A stretch of 59,865 nt of DNA. Source: Deltaproteobacteria bacterium. Its GTDB lineage: Bacteria > Desulfobacterota > BSN033 > UBA1163. The position numbers and the translations under genes were made by a program. The notes under the pieces are model-generated. The model made no database searches. It was not told the DNA's origin and saw only the letters and a list, made by a program, of their open reading frames with translations. Location: assembly GCA_018333535.1 (NCBI GenBank), contig JAGXTA010000151.1, positions 1 to 59,865 of the forward strand, read 5' to 3'. Positions 53,055-59,865 of the stretch are shown here, piece by piece; the stretch's first letter is position 1, and each line of letters opens with the position of its first letter.

Positions 53055-53135
53055 AGATTAGTATAACGCCACTCGCTTAGGGCATAACGTAATTAATCGT
53101 CAATTTATTCATTCATAGAGGGCATAACAACTTAA

Positions 53136-55061
53136 ATGAAGCGGCTCTATACCGAGAAGGGTGATACCTGGCCCAAGGTTCTCAAATATAACTATGAGAA
53201 ATATGGCGACAACCACAGGGCCATGCGATACAAGCACTATGGTATCTGGCAGCCTTTTACCTGGAAGAATTACTATTTCAGTGTTAAATACCTGGCCCTC
53301 GGCCTGCTATCCATCGGCTTCGAACCTGGAGACAAAGTGGTAATTATTGGGGATAACGCTCCACAGTGGTATTACGCTGAGCTGGCCGCCCAGGCGAACC
53401 ATGGAATCTCAGTGGGATTGTATTCGGATTTAACTCCGCGGGAGATAAAATACATTGCTGAAAATTCCGAGGCCAAATTTGCTGTTGTTGAAGATCAGGA
53501 ACAGGTTGATAAGTTTCTCCAGATCAAAAACGAGCTCCCCTTGTTGAAAAAGATTATCTACTGGAACTATAAAGGATTGGCCCACTATGACGATCCTGTT
53601 TTAATGGGATATCGAGAGGTTTTGAAGCAAGGGGAAACATTTGAGGAAGAGCACCCCGGGCTGTTTGAGCAGAATGTGGACACCGGCAAAGCAGATGATG
53701 TCTGCGCCCTCGTTTATACATCGGGGACCACTGGATCTGTACCCAAGGGAGCCATTCACACCTACAGAACGATGAGGACAGGTGCCGACTATCATTTGCA
53801 TCTTGACTTATGGCATGAGAATGACAATGTTCTTCCCCGCTTGCCACCCGTCTGGATGAATGAGCAATGGCTTGGAATTGGGTGCCACCTTCTGTCGGCG
53901 AGCATACTGAACTTCGCCGAGGGACCGGAGACACAGCAGAGGGACACAAAGGAGATACAACCCAATATTGTGGCCTATGGCGCTCGGCAATGGGAAGGGC
54001 AGGCAGCGATGGTTCAGGCACGGATTCATGATTCTGATGCCCTGAAAAGGTTTGCCTCCCGTGTACTGATGCCCATTGGCTATAAGATGGCTGATCTGAA
54101 GTTTAGAAAAGAAAAGCCAAACTTTATCTTGAGAATGCTCTATGCATTGGCTGAGGTCTCCCTTTTTCGGCCCCTGAGGGCCAGCCTTGGTTTGTCAAAT
54201 GCCAGAATTTGCTATACCACCGGGGCGATGCTCAGCCCGGAGGCCTTCCGGTTTTATCATGCCCTCAATCTTCCTCTCAAAAGCCTGTATGGAACAACGG
54301 AAGGGGGTGCCCTGACAGGCGCAAAGAACGATGACATCAGCTTTGAAACCGTCGGCCCCGCTCACAAAGGAACAGAGGTGAGGATTAGCGGTGAAGGTGA
54401 ACTGGTCTATCGGCAGCCGGGTGTCTTTGTCGGTTACTACAAAGACCAGGACAAGACTGCTGAGGTACTTAAGGATGGATGGTTTCATAGTGGAGACTAC
54501 GGCTTCATCAGGAAGGATGGGCACATTGTGTTTGTGGATAGGGTAAAGGATCTCATTGCACTGTACAGCGGTGACAAACTGGCCCCCCAATTTATTGAGA
54601 GTCGGCTGAGATTCAATCCATATATAAAGGATGCTTGGGTCGTAGGGGGAAAGCAAAGACCTTATGCATCGGTCATCGTCGTTATTAACTATGATACCGT
54701 TGGCAGGTGGGCAGGGCAGAGGAGGGTGGCTTATTCTACTTTCGCCGAGCTTTCCCAAAGACAGGAGGTTCAGGAACTGGTAAAGCAATCCATCGACAGA
54801 ATAAACAGCACCTTACCCCCCGGCTCCAAGATAAAGAAATACGTCAATCTGCACAAGGAATTTGACCCTGATGAAGGTGAGTTAACAAGAAACAGGAAAT
54901 TGCGGAGGGCCTTTTTGGAAGAGCGCTACCGGGGACTGATCGCTGCGATCTATGCGGATCAGACGGAGATCACCATCGAAGCTCAGGTCAGATCCCAGGA
55001 TGGCCTGACGAGAACAACCAAGACCATTCTTAACATCCGGTCTGTTGAAGGGGTGGGATGA
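53136..55061 (+). CDS. Acyl-CoA synthetase (AMP-binding) inside the transporter operon
   Basis: The 641-residue enzyme has the AMP-binding motif YTSGTTGSVPKGA, 'SLYGTTEGGALT' and 'GWFHSGDYGFIRKDGHIVFVDRVKDLI', the adenylate-forming fold of acyl-CoA synthetases. It activates a carboxylate with ATP and CoA to an acyl-CoA; the specificity is unknown. Its place between the ATPase and permease genes suggests that the imported acid is trapped as CoA thioester. Its stop overlaps the livH start (ATGA). Confidence 0.88.
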   Translation: MKRLYTEKGDTWPKVLKYNYEKYGDNHRAMRYKHYGIWQPFTWKNYYFSVKYLALGLLSIGFEPGDKVVIIGDNAPQWYYAELAAQANHGISVGLYSDLTPREIKYIAENSEAKFAVVEDQEQVDKFLQIKNELPLLKKIIYWNYKGLAHYDDPVLMGYREVLKQGETFEEEHPGLFEQNVDTGKADDVCALVYTSGTTGSVPKGAIHTYRTMRTGADYHLHLDLWHENDNVLPRLPPVWMNEQWLGIGCHLLSASILNFAEGPETQQRDTKEIQPNIVAYGARQWEGQAAMVQARIHDSDALKRFASRVLMPIGYKMADLKFRKEKPNFILRMLYALAEVSLFRPLRASLGLSNARICYTTGAMLSPEAFRFYHALNLPLKSLYGTTEGGALTGAKNDDISFETVGPAHKGTEVRISGEGELVYRQPGVFVGYYKDQDKTAEVLKDGWFHSGDYGFIRKDGHIVFVDRVKDLIALYSGDKLAPQFIESRLRFNPYIKDAWVVGGKQRPYASVIVVINYDTVGRWAGQRRVAYSTFAELSQRQEVQELVKQSIDRINSTLPPGSKIKKYVNLHKEFDPDEGELTRNRKLRRAFLEERYRGLIAAIYADQTEITIEAQVRSQDGLTRTTKTILNIRSVEGVG

Positions 55062-55948
55062 TGAATTTTTTTCTTCAATTAGTGGTGACGGGTTTTGCTC
55101 TTGGGATGATCTATGCCCTTATTGCAATAGGCTTTGTTATCATACTCAAGTGTTCTGAGGCATTTAACATTGCCCAGGGACACTTTGTTTTGATCGGTGG
55201 CTATCTGGGCTATACCTTTCTGGTAACATTCGGCTTACCAGTTTGGGCAACCCTGCTACTGGCAATATTAACGGCTATTATCATGGGTTTGTTGATAGAA
55301 CGCCTCATCTTACGGCCTCTGGTGGGTCAACCCGTACTCGCGGTCATCATGGTGACCATAGCCTTGGCTACGGTATTAGGGGGACTGGCAACCCTGATCT
55401 GGGGTGCCGAATATAAGGCTTACCATGGGTTACTGCCAACCATAAATCTGCAGATAGGCTCGATATCAGTACCCTCAGAATCCTTGATTGGACTCATTGT
55501 TTCTATAGTTACGGTAGCAATACTCATGCTCTTCCTTCGCTATACAAAGATAGGATTGGCGATGAGGGCCACTGCCGAGGATCTACAGGTGGTTCAGAGC
55601 GTGGGTATTAAGGCGACGACCGTCTATGCCGTCTCATGGGTCATTGCCTCTATCGTTGGTGTAATCGGCGGCATCCTCTTGGGGGGCGTATCTGGCGCAA
55701 ACATGGAACTCGCCGAGATCGGCCTCAAAGCGTTTGCAGTGGTGTTGTTGGGCGGAGTGAATTCGATCGGTGGGGCAATTGTGGCAGGTATCATACTGGG
55801 TATGTTAGAGAATGTAGCCGCCGGGTACCTGGATCCACTCCTCCCGGGCGGTGGGCTGGCTAAGGTGTTTCCATTTATTGTTATGATCATCGTACTCATC
55901 TTCAGGCCATACGGGCTCTTTGGCCTGGTCAGGATAGAGAGGATTTAA
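55058..55948 (+). CDS. livH: ABC permease, LivH type
   Basis: The 296-residue membrane protein starts 'FFLQLVVTGFALGMIYALIAIGFVIILKCSEAFNIAQGHFVLIGGYLGY', the LivH opening with eight or so helices, and has 'RATAEDLQVVQSVGIKATTVYAVSWVIASIVGVIGG', the ATPase-coupling loop. It forms the channel with the LivM-type permease and overlaps the synthetase gene by four bases. Confidence 0.92.
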   Translation: MMNFFLQLVVTGFALGMIYALIAIGFVIILKCSEAFNIAQGHFVLIGGYLGYTFLVTFGLPVWATLLLAILTAIIMGLLIERLILRPLVGQPVLAVIMVTIALATVLGGLATLIWGAEYKAYHGLLPTINLQIGSISVPSESLIGLIVSIVTVAILMLFLRYTKIGLAMRATAEDLQVVQSVGIKATTVYAVSWVIASIVGVIGGILLGGVSGANMELAEIGLKAFAVVLLGGVNSIGGAIVAGIILGMLENVAAGYLDPLLPGGGLAKVFPFIVMIIVLIFRPYGLFGLVRIERI

Positions 55949-55951
55949 TAA

Positions 55952-57001
55952 ATGGGTTCGCACTTTGGAGCTGTTCAAGAAAGTTATGCGCAGGACTTGG
56001 CCATCTTCCGCACCAAGCTTCACTGGGGAGCGCTATTTGCTTTCCTCCTCTTTCTTTTTACCTGTCCGCTTTTTTTCAGTGACCGAATGCTGACGATCAT
56101 GACCATGATCGGTATTGCAGTGATCAGCGTCCACGGCCTCAATATTCTGACCGGATACTGTGGCCAAATTTCCATAGGCCATGCAGGTTTTATGGCAGTC
56201 GGTGGTTATGCTTCGGCTATTTTGTGCGCCAAGCTTGGATTTCCATTCTGGATAGCCCTCCCCTGCGGGGCTCTGACTGCGGGAATTGCAGGTTTGATCT
56301 TCGGCCTGCCTTCCTTAAAGATTAAGGGATTCTACCTCATTATGGCGACCATAGCCGCACAATTCATCATTATTTGGACCATTATCCAACTCCGAAGCAT
56401 TACCGGGGGACCCGATGGTTTAAGCGTGCCCAAACCCGCGATAGGGAGTATCGTGCTGAGCTCCAAAGCCAACTATTTCTATCTGGTGATGGCATTCACC
56501 TGCCTGGCTACGCTCCTGGCTAAAAATATCGTGAGGACCAGGACAGGCAGAGCCTTCATCGCCATCAGGGATAACGACTTAGCGGCGGAGGTCATGGGAA
56601 TTAGCCTCTGGAGTTACAAGCTGCAGGCATTCTTTATCGGTTGTGTCTATGCCGGCGTGGCAGGTTCATTGCTCATTCACTACTACAGTTTCGCCAGCAT
56701 AGACCAGTTTCCCTTTATGGACTCGGTCTGGTATTTGGGGATGCTAATCGTAGGGGGCATGGGTAGTACAACAGGGGCGATCATGGGCGCGGTTGCCCTC
56801 AGGCTACTGGATGAATTCATTACGATGGTGGGTCCTGTTTTATCCGCAGCCGTTGCCCCCCAGGCGGCAGCCTCGTTGGCCCTCATCTCCCATGGATTGG
56901 TCATCATCATCTTTCTCATTTTTGAACCCCGAGGACTACATCACCGCTGGGAGATGATCAAGGCCTATTTCAGACTATGGCCTTTTTCGCATGAAGAATA
57001 G
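55952..57001 (+). CDS. livM: ABC permease, LivM type
   Basis: The 349-residue protein has 'INILTGYCGQISIGHAGFMAVGGYASAIL'-type LivM sequence (here 'LNILTGYCGQISIGHAGFMAVGG') and the coupling segment 'FIAIRDNDLAAEVMGISLWSYKLQAFFIG'. About ten helices are visible. It starts three bases after livH and pairs with it. Confidence 0.92.
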   Translation: MGSHFGAVQESYAQDLAIFRTKLHWGALFAFLLFLFTCPLFFSDRMLTIMTMIGIAVISVHGLNILTGYCGQISIGHAGFMAVGGYASAILCAKLGFPFWIALPCGALTAGIAGLIFGLPSLKIKGFYLIMATIAAQFIIIWTIIQLRSITGGPDGLSVPKPAIGSIVLSSKANYFYLVMAFTCLATLLAKNIVRTRTGRAFIAIRDNDLAAEVMGISLWSYKLQAFFIGCVYAGVAGSLLIHYYSFASIDQFPFMDSVWYLGMLIVGGMGSTTGAIMGAVALRLLDEFITMVGPVLSAAVAPQAAASLALISHGLVIIIFLIFEPRGLHHRWEMIKAYFRLWPFSHEE

Positions 57002-57082
57002 AAGAGGGGAGGTGATTCGATTTCAAGGGAATATCTAATTTATGGTATTCACTAAACCATAAACGAAAGGAGGAGGAAGAAT

Positions 57083-58336
57083 ATGGCTACAATGAGATGG
57101 TTGGTGGTTTTGTTGGTGACAGTGGTGATCACATTCTCAGTGTTTCCTAATGACGTTGAGGCTCAGAAGAAATTGTATGTTGGCGGGACTCAGTCGCTGA
57201 CAGGGCCCTTTGCTGAGGATTCAGCAGCCGTGCTGGCTGCCATCGAGGACTATGTCAGATATGTAAATGAAACCAAAAATATGGCTCCGTGGCGGAAAGA
57301 AAAATTCCCGGCGGACATCACACTGGAGGTGCTGTGGCGGGATGATGAGCTCAAGCCGGCTAAGGCGCTAAGCATTTATGAGGAACTTAAGGCCAAGGGA
57401 ATGATGGTTGCCCGAATATCGGGGTCTCCCATAGCGCTGGCACTCAAAGATAAAATGTGGGAAGATCGTATGGGTGCCACGAGCATGGCCACCGGACCTT
57501 ACTACCTGACGCCTCCTCAAAGCTGCCTCACCTATTATCCTATTTATACCGATTCTATGGCTGCCATTGCCGACTGGTTTAAAGCGAGCTGGAAGGAGAC
57601 GAGGAAACCCAAGGTTGCCTACCTGACTGCGGACAACGCCATGGGCCGATCCATTGAGATCCCGGAGATGAAGGCGTATCTCGAGAAGGTTGGCTATGAG
57701 TTTGCGGGCACCCAGTATGTGCCCCTTGTGCCCACCTCGCCGCCGACCACCCAGCTCACCTGGCTCAAGGAGAAAGGGGTTGACCTTGCACTTGGTATTA
57801 TGATCAATCCTGGTGCACAGCCGACGGTAAAGGAGATGGTCAGGCTGGGTATGGGACCCTTCCAGCCCCACAAGATGACCTTTGGCACTGGCGCACCGGG
57901 TCATTCTGCCGTGCTTGCGGAAGCCATGGGTCCGTTAGGTGATGGTTATGTCTGTGCTGGTAGCTTTCGCCCCATGGACGACCTCACCGTCCTTGGTATC
58001 AAATTCTGCCATGAACTGCAGGACAAATATCGACCCGGCAAGCGGGTTACCCACATCATGTATCAGGCAGGGATCCTTGAAGGTATGATCCAGGTAGAGG
58101 CGTTACGGTTAGCCATGCAAGAGGTGCCTTTTGAGAAGCTCACCCGGCGTGACGTTCTGGAAAAAGGTTTCTTCAAGATCAAGAATCTTGAGACGGGTAA
58201 AATCAGCAGCACACCCCTCACCTATGGGGAAGGCGATATCGAGGGGGTTGATCAGATACGCATTGATCAGGTGCAGAAAGGCAAAGTGGTGGAGGTGGGT
58301 CTCACCCCTCTGCGCAACATTTTTACGCGTAAATAA
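57083..58336 (+). CDS. Periplasmic substrate-binding protein (Peripla_BP_6 type)
   Basis: The 417-residue protein has a signal peptide ('WLVVLLVTVVITFSVFPNDVEAQ', cleavage after VEA) and the type I periplasmic-binding fold of LivJ/K-like proteins ('LYVGGTQSLTGPFAEDSAAVLAAIEDYVRYVNE', 'PKVAYLTADNAMGRSIEIPEMKAYLEKVGYEFAG'). GGAGGAGG lies before the ATG. Its 81-base gap from livM and strong ribosome site suit high expression. It should capture the operon's substrate in the periplasm. Confidence 0.9.
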   Translation: MATMRWLVVLLVTVVITFSVFPNDVEAQKKLYVGGTQSLTGPFAEDSAAVLAAIEDYVRYVNETKNMAPWRKEKFPADITLEVLWRDDELKPAKALSIYEELKAKGMMVARISGSPIALALKDKMWEDRMGATSMATGPYYLTPPQSCLTYYPIYTDSMAAIADWFKASWKETRKPKVAYLTADNAMGRSIEIPEMKAYLEKVGYEFAGTQYVPLVPTSPPTTQLTWLKEKGVDLALGIMINPGAQPTVKEMVRLGMGPFQPHKMTFGTGAPGHSAVLAEAMGPLGDGYVCAGSFRPMDDLTVLGIKFCHELQDKYRPGKRVTHIMYQAGILEGMIQVEALRLAMQEVPFEKLTRRDVLEKGFFKIKNLETGKISSTPLTYGEGDIEGVDQIRIDQVQKGKVVEVGLTPLRNIFTRK

Positions 58337-58552
58337 CGATTATTCTGGGGGCTCTGATGGGCCCCCGGAAATTCTTCCCGAAACCAAACTCCGTTAGAAA
58401 GTGTGGAACGGTGATCTTGCTCTTCCTTTAAGGAAGAGGGAGTTTATTTTGTCAATTCCACCATCCACGGCGAATCCACTGACGGGAGTGAAGGGGGAAA
58501 ATCATCCCCTCATCACTGTGTTTGTCCTGTGGACGTATCTCCAGAGGTGAAG
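58337..58552. terminator. Gap after the binding-protein gene with hairpin
   Basis: GGGGGC (58347-58352) and GCCCCC (58361-58366) form a stem with an 8-base loop, a plausible but U-tract-poor terminator for the transporter operon. CCGTTAGAAAG (58391-58401) is a further copy of the half-site found around the ATPase gene at 24.9-27.7 kb. GAGG precedes the next start. Confidence 0.5.
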
Positions 58553-59326
58553 ATGATTCTCACGAAAAAAGACTTTGCGATTTTGGGTAAATTTGAATTC
58601 AATGTACAACCGGTTGGGGTCAAATTCTTGTCCAAACCACCTGAGAAGATGGAGAGGCTGAACTTAGGTATGGCTTTGTGTGAAATGTTAAAGAAAGCCC
58701 AGGAAGGAAACGCCTTTTTTGCCAGTCAAGAAAGCCATACCTGTGAAGCGGGCATGTATGTATTGGGACAGGCAGATGCTCCCGAGCCTTTTATAAGCGG
58801 GAGATTTGGAGCAGGGTTAAAAATTTTTGAAGAGGCTCGTTCTGCCAGCAGGCTTTACCACTATATACCTAGGATAGGAAAGGGTGTAGTGAACTATATT
58901 GCCTTTTCGCCATTAAGCAAACTTTCGTTTGATCCCGATGTCTTGATCCTCTTAGCCAAAACCAGTCAAACAGAAATTTTACTTCGGGCAATGAGCTATC
59001 GGACCGGGAAAATGTGGTCGAGTAGATACTCCGCCGCAATCGGATGCGCATGGGTTTTTGTTTATCCCTATCTGACAGGGGAACTGAATTACACCATTAC
59101 GGGCCTTGGTCATGGCATGAGGCGAAAAAAGCTATTTCCGGAAGGTCAGCAGCTTGTTTCTATCCCTTTTGATCTGCTGCCATCCATACTCCAATCATTG
59201 CAGGATATGCCGTGGGTTCTCCCCGCATTCGAATCAGATGGGCCTGAATTCGTCCGACAGCTTCTTATAGAGCTGGGGATAACGCCGACCCCATCATCAA
59301 AATCTATGGCCGAATCGCATCAATAA
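58553..59326 (+). CDS. DUF169 protein
   Basis: I use the ATG at 58553 (GAGG five bases upstream); a GTG at 58529 is in frame. The ~257-residue product has 'QPVGVKFLSKPPE', 'MALCEMLKKAQEGNAFFASQESHTCEAGMYVLG' and 'YRTGKMWSSRYSAAIGCAWVFVYPYLTGELNYT', the DUF169 pattern with conserved Cys. DUF169 proteins are common in anaerobes, without a defined reaction. It follows the transporter operon and precedes a second ligase. Confidence 0.82.
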   Translation: MILTKKDFAILGKFEFNVQPVGVKFLSKPPEKMERLNLGMALCEMLKKAQEGNAFFASQESHTCEAGMYVLGQADAPEPFISGRFGAGLKIFEEARSASRLYHYIPRIGKGVVNYIAFSPLSKLSFDPDVLILLAKTSQTEILLRAMSYRTGKMWSSRYSAAIGCAWVFVYPYLTGELNYTITGLGHGMRRKKLFPEGQQLVSIPFDLLPSILQSLQDMPWVLPAFESDGPEFVRQLLIELGITPTPSSKSMAESHQ

Positions 59327-59412
59327 TGTCTTGATTCTTTTGTATTGGTAAAGAGAAACAAACAAATATCCGTGGTGACGTATAGTGAGATACTTCATTT
59401 AAAAGGAAAATT

Positions 59413-59865
59413 ATGAATTTAGCCAATAATCTCGAAAAATCAGCCTTTTTCTTCCCTGAAAGACCTGCTGTATGTGAGAATGACCGGGTAACAACATACC
59501 AGCAACTCAATGAAAAATCGAACAGGATTGCAACGGCGCTCATTAAGATGGATGTCAAGCCAGGCGATTTCATCGGTCTTCTTGCCCCAAACTCAATGGA
59601 TTGGATCGCCTTTTATTTTGGTGTTCTAAAGGCTGGCGCTGTTGCAATTACCTTTTCGAGCCTGTTAAGGGGCGATGAGCTCTCCCTCCTTGTCGGTCAT
59701 TCAAAACCCAAAATTGTATTCACGTATGATGACAAACTGGATGAACTTCTTCGATTAAAAGATTCCATTGGTTTGGAGAAGGTCATCTCTCCCAATGGAG
59801 ACCTATCGTTACCTCGAATGATTGAAACCGGCTCTCCACATTTTAAGGCCATCGAACGCGACCGG
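59413..59865 (+). CDS. Acyl-CoA ligase, N-terminal part (runs off the window)
   Basis: The frame starts after AAAGGAAAATT and is open to the window end (151 codons). 'FPERPAVCENDRVTTYQQLNEKSNRIATALIKMDVKPGDFIGLLAPNSMDWIAFYFGVLKAGAVAITFSSLLRGDELSLLVGHSKPKIVFT' is the N-terminal segment of adenylate-forming acyl-CoA ligases. The P-loop motif lies beyond the window. A second ligase next to the transport/ligase operon hints at a shared carboxylic acid pathway. Confidence 0.85.
   Translation, partial: MNLANNLEKSAFFFPERPAVCENDRVTTYQQLNEKSNRIATALIKMDVKPGDFIGLLAPNSMDWIAFYFGVLKAGAVAITFSSLLRGDELSLLVGHSKPKIVFTYDDKLDELLRLKDSIGLEKVISPNGDLSLPRMIETGSPHFKAIERDR

Noticed and set aside
53554..54788. Antisense frames opposite the acyl-CoA synthetase
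   Set aside because: Overlap with a clear adenylate-forming enzyme; no start signal or domain.
1..59865. tRNA, rRNA or riboswitch genes
   Set aside because: I saw no cloverleaf-like or conserved rRNA sequence in the intergenic stretches; small unknown RNAs cannot be excluded.

Overview
The window reads like a piece of an anaerobic, metabolically versatile Gram-negative chromosome, most likely Desulfobacterota (former Deltaproteobacteria) or a neighbouring lineage. This rests on a branched-chain-type ABC operon with an acyl-CoA ligase inside it, a cytoplasmic molybdopterin/4Fe-4S enzyme, DUF3795 and DUF169 proteins, hybrid histidine kinases and many small toxin-antitoxin pairs. No rRNA or tRNA gene was seen, so the assignment is an inference from gene content only.

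Region 1 (1-9.5 kb): a transposase tail, then a tight five-gene + strand operon: exported VWA protein, tubulin/FtsZ-like GTPase, unknown two-segment membrane protein, membrane-anchored transglutaminase-like protein and CvpA-like protein. It looks like a multicomponent envelope or membrane-remodelling machine built around a non-canonical tubulin. Region 2 (9.5-10.5 kb): a RelE-type toxin-antitoxin pair and an OB-fold lipoprotein.

Region 3 (10.7-24.8 kb): a type III-B CRISPR-Cas locus. It holds cmr1, an HD-less cmr2/cas10 with an intact GGDD, cmr3-6, a stand-alone CARF protein, a four-helix membrane protein of unknown family, a Cas6-reverse transcriptase-Cas1 triple fusion, cas2 and a 16-repeat array. 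The 3' half of cas2, the leader and a short decaying array are duplicated downstream. A BrnT/BrnA toxin-antitoxin pair lies between the two arrays, and a frameshifted cas6 remnant follows the second. The logical reading is RNA-capable spacer acquisition, Cmr interference, cyclic oligoadenylate signalling to CARF, and perhaps a membrane response.

Region 4 (24.9-34.3 kb, all - strand): two paralogous AAA ATPase-TPR proteins, an unknown C-terminally membrane-anchored protein, a GNAT acetyltransferase and an M48 peptidase with a TerB-like tail. No known system is recognised. The first ATPase gene is bracketed by inverted short repeats. Region 5 (34.5-36.5 kb): a TM2 protein, and a small insertion carrying a nucleotidyltransferase and short ORFs between ~135-bp direct repeats derived from the end of the neighbouring ferredoxin gene.

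Region 6 (36.4-51.3 kb): ferredoxin/molybdopterin oxidoreductase, EamA exporter, Phd/PIN toxin-antitoxin, DUF3795, nitronate monooxygenase-like enzyme, panC, two histidine kinases with receivers, an HTH protein, a HAD phosphatase and a PAP2 phosphatase. Region 7 (50.5-59.9 kb): a divergent FadR-type regulator with a palindromic operator candidate, controlling a livG-livF-ligase-livH-livM-binding protein operon, followed by a DUF169 protein and the start of a second acyl-CoA ligase. This block probably imports a carboxylic acid and activates it to its CoA ester.
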